Source: JAWWPG01 sp033850885 (lineage in GTDB: Bacteria > Actinomycetota > Actinomycetes > Propionibacteriales > Nocardioidaceae). From it: a DNA stretch of 64,000 nt. Positions within the stretch are counted from its first letter, which is position 1. Every line of letters begins with the position of its first letter. The position numbers and the translations under genes are program-made. The notes beneath the pieces were generated by a model. It saw only the letters and a program-made list of their open reading frames with translations, had not been told where the DNA came from and made no database searches. Of this stretch, positions 44,868 to 54,657 are shown one piece after another. The stretch is from assembly GCA_033850885.1 (NCBI GenBank), contig JAWWPG010000064.1:133363-197362 (forward strand), in the 5' to 3' direction.

Positions 44868-45506
44868 ATGATCTTCAGCCGGGCCAAGACCCAGCTTCCC
44901 ACCACCGCATCGGCCCTTCCGGGCAGGTCGCAGAGGCCCTTCACCTTGCCGGACAAGCACGAGGTGCTGGGCACGCCGCTCGAAGGCGAGATCCCGGAGG
45001 GTTTCCAGGTCGCGGTGTTCGGGCTGGGGTGCTTCTGGGGCGAGGAGAAGACGTTCTGGCAGCTGCCCGGCGTCTGGTCCACGTCCGTCGGGTACGCCGG
45101 GGGAGTGTCGCCGCACCCGTCGTACGAGGAGGTCTGCAGCGGTCGCACCGGCCACGCAGAGGTGGTGCGCGTGGTGTTCGACCCCGACAAGGTCTCGTAC
45201 GACGGACTGCTGAAGGTGTTCTGGGAGAACCACGACCCCACCCAGGGAATGCGCCAGGGCAACGACGTCGGCAGCCAGTACCGCTCGGTCATCCTGACCA
45301 CCAGCGACGAGCAGCAGTCAGCCGCTGAGGCCTCCCGTGACGCCTACCAGGTCGCCATGACGAAGGCCGGCTACGGCGACGTGACCACGTCGATCCTGCC
45401 GTTGCAGAGCTACTACTACGCGGAGGGCTACCACCAGCAGTACCTGCACAAGAACCCGTACGGCTACTGCCCGCTGCACGCAACGGGTGTCGGGTTCGAC
45501 GACTGA
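44868..45506 (+). CDS. msrA: Peptide methionine sulfoxide reductase A
   Basis: 212 aa. The catalytic motif GCFWGEE with its nucleophilic Cys is present, as are VGYAGG, HAEVVRVVFDP and the downstream EGYHQQYL; a C-terminal Cys in GYCPLHATG can resolve the disulfide. It reduces methionine-S-sulfoxide in proteins. It is a single gene in the accessory segment. Confidence 0.95.
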   Translation: MIFSRAKTQLPTTASALPGRSQRPFTLPDKHEVLGTPLEGEIPEGFQVAVFGLGCFWGEEKTFWQLPGVWSTSVGYAGGVSPHPSYEEVCSGRTGHAEVVRVVFDPDKVSYDGLLKVFWENHDPTQGMRQGNDVGSQYRSVILTTSDEQQSAAEASRDAYQVAMTKAGYGDVTTSILPLQSYYYAEGYHQQYLHKNPYGYCPLHATGVGFDD

Positions 45507-45542
45507 CAACCGCCGAGCTGGGGCGCACTGCCGCTGTGCCGC

Positions 45543-46829
45543 TCATCCGGTGGGCGGGTCGACGGTGCGTCGCACGAGGAGCGCGACGCACTCGACGTGA
45601 TGGGTCATCGGGAAGAGGTCGAAGGCGCGAAGCCTCGTCAGGTCGTATCCGGCTGCGCTGAACGTCGCGATGTCTCGCGCCAGGGCCGCCGGGTCGCAGG
45701 CCACGTAGACGACGCGCGAAGGCGCCAGCCCGGTGATCGCTTGCACGATGCGTGAGCGTGCTCCGGTGCGTGGCGGGTCGAGGACGACAAGGTCACAGGG
45801 GCCGTCGACGAGCCCTCGCCGCAATGCCGACTCCACCGGCGCGTGCACCAGCCGCACCTGGGGCAGGTCGTGGAGGTTGCGGCGGGCGTCGCGGGCGGCG
45901 CGCTGGTTGGACTCCACGCCGTAGACCACTCCTCGAGGGCCGGTGGCCTGCGCGAGGAAGGCCGAGAAGAGGCCGACCCCGGCATAGAGATCGGCCACCC
46001 GCTCACCGGGCTCGACCGCCGCCAGGTCCAGGACGGCATCAACCAGGACGCCCGCCGCGGCGGGATGAACCTGCCAGAACCCCCCACCGGTCACCCGGAA
46101 CTCACGCTCGCGCAGGTCCTCGTGGACGTAGGTACGCCCGCCTATGCGCCGGCCGCGCCCGTCGACCACGCCGATCAGGTCCAGACGGGGCAGCCGCGGG
46201 CCGGGAGCATCGACGACGGCCAGCCGCTCGCCGCGGGACGAGACCACGGCCTCGACCCGCTCCGCGTCCCATGGTTGGCCGGTGAAGTCGGCCAACGCCG
46301 GGTGCGCGATCGGGCATGGGTCCACCGCGACGACGTCATGCGACCGATGGCGGCGCAGCCCGAGCCGATGGAACGGGTCGACCGAGAAGTCGACACGGGT
46401 CCGCCAGCCGAGGCCGTCACCATCGTCGACGGCTTCGACCTCGACGGCGTACTCGATGCCCGCAAGCCTTCGCAGCTGCTCCTCGACCACCTCAGCGAGC
46501 AGCTCGCGTTGGGTCGCCAGGTCGACGTGCTGGAAGTCACAACCTCCACAACCTCCCGGTCCGGTCACCGGGCAGCGCGGCTGCACGCGTCCCGGCGCGG
46601 ACCGCAGGATCTCGATGGCATCTGCCCGCAGGTACGACGACGACTCGCCGCCTTCCGTGACCCGCGCCAGGACCCGCTCCCCGGGCAGGGTGTGCCGGAC
46701 GAAGACGACCCGCCCCTCGTGGCGACCCACGAAGTGGCCGCCGTGGGCGATCGTCTCGATGTCGAGCTCAACAAGGCTGCCCGTCAGATCGGACGCGGCG
46801 ACTGCCTCGCCATCCGCAGCATGCGCCAT
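45543..46829 (-). CDS. TrmA/RlmD-family RNA 5-methyluridine methyltransferase
   Basis: 428 aa. An N-terminal TRAM-type domain (about 15-75) precedes a 4Fe-4S cysteine set in CPVTGPGGCGGC plus a later Cys in DPCPIAHP. SAM motif DLYAGVGLFS, LDPPRTGA and catalytic Cys in YVACDPAALARD are all present. Members methylate uridine in 23S rRNA or tRNA; which target applies is uncertain. The ATG at 46829 keeps a 94-base gap to the divergent GT39 gene. Confidence 0.9.
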   Translation of the reverse strand: MAHAADGEAVAASDLTGSLVELDIETIAHGGHFVGRHEGRVVFVRHTLPGERVLARVTEGGESSSYLRADAIEILRSAPGRVQPRCPVTGPGGCGGCDFQHVDLATQRELLAEVVEEQLRRLAGIEYAVEVEAVDDGDGLGWRTRVDFSVDPFHRLGLRRHRSHDVVAVDPCPIAHPALADFTGQPWDAERVEAVVSSRGERLAVVDAPGPRLPRLDLIGVVDGRGRRIGGRTYVHEDLREREFRVTGGGFWQVHPAAAGVLVDAVLDLAAVEPGERVADLYAGVGLFSAFLAQATGPRGVVYGVESNQRAARDARRNLHDLPQVRLVHAPVESALRRGLVDGPCDLVVLDPPRTGARSRIVQAITGLAPSRVVYVACDPAALARDIATFSAAGYDLTRLRAFDLFPMTHHVECVALLVRRTVDPPTG

Positions 46830-46923
46830 GGACGCATTCTTCCAAGGGCTGGGCACCGGGTGGACCCCGGCCGTCTGCCCTGCCAGTCCTCGTGCCGACG
46901 AACCTGCGAGATACGGTCGGCGG

Positions 46924-48450
46924 GTGCAGGCGCTCGCTGGTCCCAGACCGGGCAACGCGCAAGCCAGGCCTGTCCCGCTACCCCCGCTACCCCCGCTCGC
47001 CCGCGGCCCCGTGTTGGCCGCCATGGGCGCGGTTGCCGTCCTCCTCACGGTGTTCAGTGACGGCTATGGCTTCCACCGAGACGAGCTCTACTTCCGGATG
47101 CTCGAGCCGAGGTGGGGGTACGTCGACCAGCCGCCCCTGACGCCACTGCTGGTGCGATTCTTCAGCCAGCATGTGGCGGACCAGCCGTGGGCGGTACGGA
47201 TCCCCGCTACCGCCTCGACGGTGATGTCCGTCCTGGTCGTCGTCCTCATCACGCGCGAGCTCGGGGGAGGCAGAGGCGCACAGGCCCTGTGCGCATGGGC
47301 GTACGGCTTCGCAACCACCCCGCTGGTCTTCGGGCACGTGATGCTCACGTCATCCATCGACCAGGTCGTCTGGCCTCTCGTCACGTTGCTGGTCATCCGC
47401 GCCGTGCTGCGCGCGGAGCCACGCTGGTGGCTGGTCGCGGGCGTCGTGGTGGGCCTCAGCATGTACAACAAGCTCCTCGTCGCCATGCTGCTCGCAGCGC
47501 TCGTCGGAGGGATTCTGCTGGTCGGCCCGCGCCGGCTCCTCGTCTCGCGGTGGGCTCTCGGATCTGCCGCTCTCGCACTCGCTATCGGCTCCCCCAACGT
47601 GGTCTACCAGGTGACCAACCACTGGCCCGAGCTCACGATGGGACGCGCGCTGGCGGACAACAACAGCGCAGACGTGCATGTCCTGATGTGGCCGTTCCTC
47701 TTCATCCTGCTAGGCCCACCGCTGGCCGCGGTATGGGTGGCTGGGCTGGTCGCGTTGTGGCGACGGCCGGCCTGGCGCCCGGTCCGGTTCGTGGCGGCCG
47801 GCTTCCCGGCTTTCCTGGTGCTCGTCTTCGTCGCCGGCACCCAGCTCTACTACCCGTACGGTTACCTGCCCGTGCTCCTGGCCGCGGGATGCGTCCCGGC
47901 CGCCGAGCTCGCCGCCCGGTCGATGCGCTGGCGGGTGCTCCTCATCGCTGCAGTGGTGACCAACTCACTCGTCTCGCCGCTCATCGCCCTGCCCATCATT
48001 CCCTTGTCGGTCGTCGGCTCGACGCCGGTGCCCGCCATCAACCAGACCGCCCAGGACTCGGTCGGCTGGCCGACGTACGTCAGACAGGTCGCGCGCGTGT
48101 ACGACGCCCTGCCGCCCCGCGAGGCCCGTGGCGCGGTGATCATCACGAGCAACTACGGGGAGGCCGGCGCGGTCGCCCGGTACGGTCCGGGACTGGGGCT
48201 GCCCGGGGTTTACAGCGCCCAGAACCAGCTCTACTTCCAGTCGCGTCCCCCGGCCGGCACCCGCGTCGCAGTCGTGGTCGGCGGGGAGATGCCCACGTTT
48301 CGCCGGGAGTTCCGGTCCTGCCAGGTGCAGCGCAGGCTCTACAACCTGGAAGGTGTCGACAACGAGGAACAGGGCGAACCGGTTGCGGTGTGCCGACACC
48401 CGGTGGGCGACTGGGCACGGGTGTGGTCAGCCCTGCAGCACTACGACTGA
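46924..48450 (+). CDS. GT39/ArnT-like membrane glycosyltransferase
   Basis: 508 aa from the GTG at 46924; an ATG at 47023 would drop the Pro-rich head. About ten to twelve membrane segments are seen. The first periplasmic loop has GFHRDELYFRMLEPRWGYVD, with the acidic pair of the lipid-linked sugar transferases, and QPPLTPLL follows. A hydrophilic C-terminal domain (about 380-508) faces the outside. It should transfer a sugar from polyprenyl phosphate to an acceptor outside the cell; the acceptor is not known. Confidence 0.85.
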   Translation: MQALAGPRPGNAQARPVPLPPLPPLARGPVLAAMGAVAVLLTVFSDGYGFHRDELYFRMLEPRWGYVDQPPLTPLLVRFFSQHVADQPWAVRIPATASTVMSVLVVVLITRELGGGRGAQALCAWAYGFATTPLVFGHVMLTSSIDQVVWPLVTLLVIRAVLRAEPRWWLVAGVVVGLSMYNKLLVAMLLAALVGGILLVGPRRLLVSRWALGSAALALAIGSPNVVYQVTNHWPELTMGRALADNNSADVHVLMWPFLFILLGPPLAAVWVAGLVALWRRPAWRPVRFVAAGFPAFLVLVFVAGTQLYYPYGYLPVLLAAGCVPAAELAARSMRWRVLLIAAVVTNSLVSPLIALPIIPLSVVGSTPVPAINQTAQDSVGWPTYVRQVARVYDALPPREARGAVIITSNYGEAGAVARYGPGLGLPGVYSAQNQLYFQSRPPAGTRVAVVVGGEMPTFRREFRSCQVQRRLYNLEGVDNEEQGEPVAVCRHPVGDWARVWSALQHYD

Positions 48451-48498
48451 CCGGGCCACGAAAGGCGCTCGGCTGCTGGATGTGTGAAAAGCCCCCGA

Positions 48499-49545
48499 CT
48501 AGAGCCAGCCCCGGCGCTTGAACCCGACGTACAGGGCGCCCGCCATGGTGATGATGACCACGCAGCTGAGCAGGAAGCCCCACTCCTGGGCAAAGCCCGG
48601 ATATGGCACGTTCTGGCCGAAGTAGCCGGTGACAGCGGTCGGCACCGCGATGATCGCGGCCCAGCTCGTCAGCTTCTTCATCACGGTGTTCAGCCGCGCG
48701 TCCTGCAGCGAGAGGTTCGTCTCGAAGATCGTGGTCACCATGTCGCGAAGCGACTCGGTCCACTCCGAGGCGCGCAGGACATGGTCGTAGAGGTCGTCGT
48801 ACCAGGAGTCGAGCTCGGACGGTGCCCCGATGTCCTTGCGGTTGCGCAGCACGGAGTTGACCACCTCCCGCATGGGCAGCACGACACGACGAAGCTCGAC
48901 GAGGTCCTTGCGGACCTGGTAGGTGCGACGCTGGACCTCCCTGCTGATCGCGGTGTCGTCGAAAAGGCCGTCCTCCAGCGACTCGATGCTGTCATCGATG
49001 GCCTGCACCGCCTCGAAGTGCCCGTCGACGATCACGTCGAGGAGCCCGTGCACGAGAGCACCGACGCCGTACTTGAGCAGATCGGAGTTGTCGTCCCAGC
49101 GCTGGACGACCTGGTCCATGTCGAACTCGGTGCCCGTCCGAACGGTGACGATGCCATGGCGGAGGATGAACGCCGCGACTCGGGTCGTGACGACCCGCTG
49201 GTCGGGCGGACCCGTCTGCTCCGGGCCTGCTTCATCGTCAGAATGCGTCAGCGTGTCGTCCGGACGCAGTGATGTGGCGTACGCCGTCAGGAACGTATGG
49301 GTGGCGTAGCGGGTCGCCTTCGCCCGACCGACGTTGCTGAGCGAGTCCTCGACAGCATGCGGGTCGAGGGTCAGCTCGTCGGCGAGCTCGTTGAGCTGTT
49401 GCTTCGCGGCGTCACAGATATCGACCCACACCAGGCAGCCGTCCTCGTCGATGTAGTCGGAGATGTCCTCGAAGGGGAAGTCCTCCTTGATGAGCGAACC
49501 GTCGCGCCAGAGCCTGGTGCGTACGGCGCCGTGGCGTTCCGTCAT
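48499..49545 (-). CDS. CorA-family divalent-cation transporter
   Basis: 348 aa. The cytoplasmic domain ends in a long helix (EVQRRTYQVRKDLVELRR...). Two C-terminal membrane segments are separated by the loop YFGQNVPYPGF. Where CorA has Gly-Met-Asn as the selectivity signature, this protein reads Gly-Gln-Asn. The start is the ATG at 49545, followed by MTERHGAVRTRL. It probably moves magnesium or a related metal. The GT39 gene converges from the other side. Confidence 0.88.
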   Translation of the reverse strand: MTERHGAVRTRLWRDGSLIKEDFPFEDISDYIDEDGCLVWVDICDAAKQQLNELADELTLDPHAVEDSLSNVGRAKATRYATHTFLTAYATSLRPDDTLTHSDDEAGPEQTGPPDQRVVTTRVAAFILRHGIVTVRTGTEFDMDQVVQRWDDNSDLLKYGVGALVHGLLDVIVDGHFEAVQAIDDSIESLEDGLFDDTAISREVQRRTYQVRKDLVELRRVVLPMREVVNSVLRNRKDIGAPSELDSWYDDLYDHVLRASEWTESLRDMVTTIFETNLSLQDARLNTVMKKLTSWAAIIAVPTAVTGYFGQNVPYPGFAQEWGFLLSCVVIITMAGALYVGFKRRGWL

Positions 49546-49672
49546 ACCCCAAGTGTGCCCTTTCGGGTACGCGAGGCTCGCATCTGAGGGCGGTGGGGGT
49601 GGCCGTACGACGGCGTACCCGCCCTCATAGCCTGGACGAGACGAGAAGGCGAGAAGGCGAAGGGCAGGCCCG

Positions 49673-50722
49673 ATGAGCGTTGACACCGCCGACCACGGCA
49701 CGGGAGGCACCTACGTGGAGTCTGGCAAGGACTTCGAACGCGACACGTCCTACATCACGACCCGGATCACCGAGGACGGCCGGGAGGGGTACCCGGTCGA
49801 GCCGGGACGATATCGCCTCGTCGTGGCGCGCGCCTGTCCATGGGCCAACCGCGCGATCGTCGTGCGCAGGCTGCTCGGCCTGGAAGACGTGTTGTCGATG
49901 GGGATCTGCGGGCCGACCCACGACGTGCGCAGCTGGTCATTCGACCTCGACCCAGGTGGAGTCGACCCTGTGCTACGGATCCCGCGGATCCGGGACGCCT
50001 ATCTCGAGCGCTTCCCGGGATATGACCGCGGCATCACCGTTCCGTGCATCGTCGACATCACCACTGGGGAGGTCGTGACCAACGACTACTCACAGATGAC
50101 CCTCGACTTCTCGACGCAGTGGCGGAAACACCATCGCGACGGTGCCCCGGACCTCTACCCCGAGCCGTTGCGTGCTGAGATCGACCAGGTGGCGGAGATC
50201 GTCTTCGCAGACGTCAACGACGGCGTGTACCGCTGCGGGTTCGCCGGGTCACAGGAGGCGTACGAACGGGCGTACGACCGCCTGTTCGCCCGGCTCGACT
50301 GGCTCAGCGAACGTCTCTCGACACAGCGTTACCTGGTCGGCGACACGATCACCGAAGCCGACGTCCGACTCTTCACCACCCTCGCCCGCTTCGACGCCGT
50401 CTACCACGGCCACTTCAAGTGCAACCGTCAGAAGCTGGCCGAGATGCCGGTGCTGTGGGCCTATGCGCGCGACCTGTTCCAGACGCCAGGCTTCGGGGAC
50501 ACCACCGACTTCGTGCACATCAAGCAGCACTACTACATCGTCCACAAGGTGATCAACCCCACACAGATCGTGCCGAAAGGCCCCGACCTGACGGGCTGGC
50601 TCGAACCACACGGCCGGGCCGAGCTCGGCGGCCGGCCGTTCGGGAACGGCACACCGCCAGGCCCGCCACCGCCGGCCGAGAGGGTGCCGGCGGACCACAA
50701 CCACACACCCCTCCCGGCCTAG
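49673..50722 (+). CDS. Glutathionyl-hydroquinone reductase-like (YqjG/ECM4) protein
   Basis: 349 aa. The thioredoxin-like domain has the active-site Cys in RACPWANRAIVVRRLLGLED; a helical GST C-terminal domain (about 170-320) includes RYLVGDTITEADVRLFTTLARFDAVY. In proteobacteria the family reduces glutathionyl-hydroquinones. Actinobacteria usually make mycothiol, which fits the mca gene here, so a mycothiol conjugate could be the real substrate. That is an inference. Confidence 0.85.
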   Translation: MSVDTADHGTGGTYVESGKDFERDTSYITTRITEDGREGYPVEPGRYRLVVARACPWANRAIVVRRLLGLEDVLSMGICGPTHDVRSWSFDLDPGGVDPVLRIPRIRDAYLERFPGYDRGITVPCIVDITTGEVVTNDYSQMTLDFSTQWRKHHRDGAPDLYPEPLRAEIDQVAEIVFADVNDGVYRCGFAGSQEAYERAYDRLFARLDWLSERLSTQRYLVGDTITEADVRLFTTLARFDAVYHGHFKCNRQKLAEMPVLWAYARDLFQTPGFGDTTDFVHIKQHYYIVHKVINPTQIVPKGPDLTGWLEPHGRAELGGRPFGNGTPPGPPPPAERVPADHNHTPLPA

Positions 50723-50852
50723 CCAGGCACGACGGCCGGTCGGTGGTGCGACGCGGCAGATTTCCACGGTCAGTGGTGCATCCTGGGAAGGGCTGTGGCT
50801 CGTCACGGTCATCGGCATAGCGGAGCGCGCAACGGCGGGTAGGGTGCCAGTC

Positions 50853-52196
50853 ATGAACGACCTGTCCGACGACTCACGAAAGCATCTCCGGCACGTGATC
50901 GCCGAACGGCAGCGGAAACACTACGTCGTGGGAGTGGCCGCCGGGGTCGCCAGGGACGGAAAGCTGGCATGGAGCGACGGCGTCGGGGCAGCCGACATCG
51001 CCAAGCCGGACGACCCGCCGGACGACGACACCCAGTTCCTCATCGCGTCCAACAGCAAGACGTTCACCGCCGTCCTCGTGATGGCGCTGCGCGACGAAGG
51101 CAGGCTCAGCCTCGACGACACCGTCGAGACGTTCGTCCCCCAGAGCAAGCACCCCGGCATCACGATCCGCCAGATGCTGAGCCATGTGACGGGGATGCAG
51201 CGCGAGCCGGTGGGCGATGTCTGGGACACGCTCACCTACCCCGACCGAAACGACCTCATCGTCGGGTGGAACGCCGCCGAGCAGATCCTCCGGCCCCACT
51301 ACCGGTGGCACTACTCCAACCTCGTGTTCTCCGTCCTGGGTGAGATCATCGCCCGCGTCGACGGTCGCGAATGGGCAGAGTCCTTGCAGGCAAGGATTCT
51401 GGAGCCACTGGAGCTGCGACGTACCACGGTCGGGCTGGCCGATAACGTCGCGGTGGGCTACTACGTCCCGCCATTCAGCGACGTCCCGGTCACGGAGCCG
51501 GTCCTGGACATCCAGGCGATGGCGCCGGCTGGGGCCATGGCCAGCACGGTTCGCGACCTGGCGACCTGGGGCTCGTTCCTCGCCGACCCGACCGACGAGG
51601 TGCTCAGCAACGACACGGTCGAGGAGATGTGCCAGCCACAGATCATGGCGGACCTCGAGAAGTGGCAGGCAGCGTGGGGCCTCGGCCTGATGCTGATGCG
51701 TGACAACGACCGGGTGTGGGTCGGGCACACCGGCGGCATGCCCGGTCACATCACCGGACTCACGGTGCAGCGGCAGTCCAAGACCGTGGGCGTGGCCATG
51801 ATGAACTCGACCTCGGCCCCGGACCCTGCGGCTCTCGCCGTCGAGCTCGGTGGGTACGTCATCGACCACGACCCACCGGACACTGAGCCGTGGCGGCCGG
51901 GCACTGAGCTACCACCGGAGCTCGTCGGCATCCTGGGGCTGTGGTTCTCGGAGGGCCGGCCGTTCACGTTCGCCTTCCGCGACGGCCAGCTGCAAGCGCG
52001 GGTGGATGGGGCCCCCGAGTGGATGCCTCCGTCGGTGTTCGTCGAGGTCGGGCCGGACCTTTACCGGACCGATTCGGGTCGTGAGACCGGTGAGATGCTG
52101 CGGGTCACCCGCGACGAGACCGGAACGGTCGTCCGGCTCAACTGGGCCACCTATCGGTTCACCCGGGAGCCGCTCGCGTTCGGTGAGTGGCTCTAG
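50853..52196 (+). CDS. Beta-lactamase-fold serine hydrolase
   Basis: 447 aa from the ATG at 50853 (AGGG upstream). The SxxK nucleophile is in IASNSKTFTAVL (Ser near 65), the YxN motif is YSNLVFSVLG and HTGGMPGH is the third motif. There is no signal peptide, so it may be cytoplasmic. The last 90 residues resemble the beta-barrel-like domain found at the end of Pab87-type peptidases and esterases. Activity could be an esterase or D-amino-peptidase. Confidence 0.85.
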   Translation: MNDLSDDSRKHLRHVIAERQRKHYVVGVAAGVARDGKLAWSDGVGAADIAKPDDPPDDDTQFLIASNSKTFTAVLVMALRDEGRLSLDDTVETFVPQSKHPGITIRQMLSHVTGMQREPVGDVWDTLTYPDRNDLIVGWNAAEQILRPHYRWHYSNLVFSVLGEIIARVDGREWAESLQARILEPLELRRTTVGLADNVAVGYYVPPFSDVPVTEPVLDIQAMAPAGAMASTVRDLATWGSFLADPTDEVLSNDTVEEMCQPQIMADLEKWQAAWGLGLMLMRDNDRVWVGHTGGMPGHITGLTVQRQSKTVGVAMMNSTSAPDPAALAVELGGYVIDHDPPDTEPWRPGTELPPELVGILGLWFSEGRPFTFAFRDGQLQARVDGAPEWMPPSVFVEVGPDLYRTDSGRETGEMLRVTRDETGTVVRLNWATYRFTREPLAFGEWL

Positions 52197-53047
52197 GCGC
52201 CCGGCGGCCCGGCGGCCACGCGGCGCAGCAGCTCGCGGGTGCCGTCCTCCCCCCGCTCGAGCGTCCACCAGCTCTCCACCCACCAGGTGACACCCGCGTC
52301 GGCCCAGGCAGCCGGCTCCGCAGGCTCGCGCCGGATGAACTGCCCGGTGCTGTCGGCCTCGAGGATGACGTCGTACCCGGTCATGTCCAGCCCGGCCGCG
52401 GCCCGTCGCGACCGCACCTCGTCGACGACGGAGGCGATCTCCTCCGGACCGGCCGGCTTGCTGGGCTCTCCCTGGTGGACCACCTGGGGAATCAGCCCCT
52501 CCCACCGGGCCGCCCGGTCGAGGGACGGCTGGGTAGGACGCCCCACCAGGTGTGCCCCCACGACCCACACTGGGGGGTGTGGGCGCTGAACCGGCGGGTC
52601 CGGCAGCATGAAGTCGGTGGGCCGTGCCGAGTAGTGCAGCCCCTCGTAGCCGAACGGCTGTCCCCGCATCAGGCCCGCGTAGATCGCGAGACACTCGTCG
52701 ACCTTCTGCGCCCGCACCCGGCGTCCCTCGTCGGCCTCGAAGGCGAGCCAGCCCTCATGCAGCGCACCGAGCCCCACCCCCAAGACGGTCCGGCCGTTGC
52801 TCAGCCTGTCCACCGTGCCCACCCGGGACGCGAGGTCCCACGGCTTCCAGCGTGAGACGGGCGTGAGCAGGGTGCCGAGGCGGATCCGCTCCGTCGTCAT
52901 CGCGGCGGCGCCCAACGTCACCCACGCGTCGACACCGAACAGCGCCTCCCAGGTGAACACCCCGTCCCACCCGGCTCGCTCACCCAGCGCGGCCACCTCA
53001 GCGAACTCACGCGCGTCGGCGTACGGCACCACGAACCCGAAGAACAT
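52193..53047 (-). CDS. LLM-class flavin-dependent oxidoreductase
   Basis: 284 aa. The TIM-barrel start FFGFVVPYADAREFAEVAALGERAGWDGVFTWEALF and AAMTTERIRLGTLLTPVSRWKP...RTVLGVGLG are typical of the luciferase-like family, which uses FMN or F420. Actinobacterial members often use F420. It converges on the serine hydrolase with a four-base overlap and diverges from the BVMO-like gene. Substrate not known. Confidence 0.88.
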   Translation of the reverse strand: MFFGFVVPYADAREFAEVAALGERAGWDGVFTWEALFGVDAWVTLGAAAMTTERIRLGTLLTPVSRWKPWDLASRVGTVDRLSNGRTVLGVGLGALHEGWLAFEADEGRRVRAQKVDECLAIYAGLMRGQPFGYEGLHYSARPTDFMLPDPPVQRPHPPVWVVGAHLVGRPTQPSLDRAARWEGLIPQVVHQGEPSKPAGPEEIASVVDEVRSRRAAAGLDMTGYDVILEADSTGQFIRREPAEPAAWADAGVTWWVESWWTLERGEDGTRELLRRVAAGPPGA

Positions 53048-53142
53048 GACGACGAAGATAACGCAGCGCCCCGCGAACCCCTCCTTCGCCGAGGCAACGC
53101 CGGGCGCGCCTCACGTCCGGCCGCCGGTGCTAGCGTCGGGAG

Positions 53143-54606
53143 GTGCCACGGAGGTTCGACGTCGTGATCATCGGAAGCGGCTTCTCGGGGCTGGGCATGG
53201 CCATCCGCCTCAAGCAGGCGGGTCGCCACGACTTCGTCATCCTCGAGAAGGCGGAAGATCTCGGAGGCACCTGGCGCGACAACACCTACCCCGGGTGCGC
53301 ATGCGACATCCCGTCGTACCTCTACTCCTTCTCGTTCGCCCAGAACCCTCGCTGGTCGCGCATGTTCTCCCCGCAGCCCGAGATCTTCGACTACCTCAAG
53401 GACTGCGTACGGCGGCATGGCCTCGAGCCTCACCTGCGCTACGGCGCGCGCGTCGTCCGCGCGCTCTTCGACCACACCGCCGGCGAGTGGGAGGTCGAGG
53501 TGGAGGGTTCCGAAAGCCTGCTCGGCCGGGTTCTGGTGGCCGGGGTCGGCGCCCTGCACCTGCCCAGGACGCCAGACCTGCCGGGACGCGAGACGTTCGC
53601 CGGGTCGACGTTCCACTCGGCGGCGTGGCGGCACGACCGGGACCTGTCGGGGCAGCGGGTCGCTGTCGTGGGCACGGGGGCAAGTGCCGTGCAGGTGGTT
53701 CCGGCGATCGCCGAGCGGGTCGCGCATCTCGACGTCTACCAGCGGACGCCGGCCTGGGTGATCCCGAAGCCGGACCGGCCGATCAACCGAAGCGAGCGCC
53801 GGCTGTATGAGCGACACCCGTTCGCGCAGCGGGTGATGCGTGACCTGGTGTACTGGAACCTCGAGGCCCGCGGCGCTGGCTTCACGGTCTCGCCGAAGCT
53901 TCAGCCGATGGCCGAGCGGGTGTCGCGGCGGCATCTCGAGAAGCAGGTGCCGGACCCCGGCCTGCGGGCTCGGCTCACACCCGACTACCAGATGGGGTGC
54001 AAACGGGTGCTGCCGTCCAGCGCGTTCTACCCGGCGCTGCAGCGGCCTCAGGTCGATCTCGTGACGGAGGGGATCAGCTGCCTCACCCGAGGCGGGATCA
54101 GGGACATCGAGGGCACCGAGCGAGCCGCCGACACCATTGTGTTCGCCACCGGTTTCGACGTGCGGGCCAACCTGCGCCAGATCGAGATCATCGGCTCGGG
54201 GGGAGCCAGCCTCGAGGCGATCTGGGACCGGGAGGGGCTCAACGCCCACCTCGGCATCATGGTGTCCGGCTTCCCCAACCTCTTCCTCCTCCTCGGCCCC
54301 AACACCGGGCTCGGCCACAGCTCTGTCGTGTTCATGATCGAGGCGCAGGTCGCGTTCGTACTGAGGGCCCTGCGGCTGCTCGACGAGTCGGGCGGGCGGC
54401 AGATCGACGTACACGCCGGCGCGCAACGCCGGTCGGTGCGCGCTGTTCAGAAGCGCCTCGCCGGGACGGTGTGGCAGTCCGGCTGCCGCAGCTGGTACCT
54501 CGACGAGAGCGGCCGGAACGACACGATCTGGCCCCGCTCCACCGTGCACTACTGGCTTGCGGTACGACTGATGCGGCGTCGCGACTACAGCCTCACGGGC
54601 GGCTAG
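53143..54606 (+). CDS. Flavin-containing monooxygenase (Baeyer-Villiger type)
   Basis: 487 aa, GTG start. FAD-binding GSGFSGLGMAIRL lies at the N-terminus, with GTWRDNTYPGCACDIPSYLY after it. The BVMO fingerprint FxGxxxHxxxW appears as FAGSTFHSAAW, and the NADPH-binding Rossmann motif is VVGTGASAVQVV. Such enzymes insert oxygen into ketones or oxidise heteroatoms. Substrate unknown. It is followed 51 bases on by a quinone oxidoreductase. Confidence 0.9.
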   Translation: MPRRFDVVIIGSGFSGLGMAIRLKQAGRHDFVILEKAEDLGGTWRDNTYPGCACDIPSYLYSFSFAQNPRWSRMFSPQPEIFDYLKDCVRRHGLEPHLRYGARVVRALFDHTAGEWEVEVEGSESLLGRVLVAGVGALHLPRTPDLPGRETFAGSTFHSAAWRHDRDLSGQRVAVVGTGASAVQVVPAIAERVAHLDVYQRTPAWVIPKPDRPINRSERRLYERHPFAQRVMRDLVYWNLEARGAGFTVSPKLQPMAERVSRRHLEKQVPDPGLRARLTPDYQMGCKRVLPSSAFYPALQRPQVDLVTEGISCLTRGGIRDIEGTERAADTIVFATGFDVRANLRQIEIIGSGGASLEAIWDREGLNAHLGIMVSGFPNLFLLLGPNTGLGHSSVVFMIEAQVAFVLRALRLLDESGGRQIDVHAGAQRRSVRAVQKRLAGTVWQSGCRSWYLDESGRNDTIWPRSTVHYWLAVRLMRRRDYSLTGG

Positions 54607-54657
54607 CCATAGGGGGCACGCTGCACCAGACTGGTCACACGAGGAGGGGAGTTCGAC

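Noticed and set aside
46144..46923. Upstream extension of the GT39 frame
   Set aside because: The region is antisense to the RNA methyltransferase gene; the protein-like part begins at the GTG at 46924 or the ATG at 47023.
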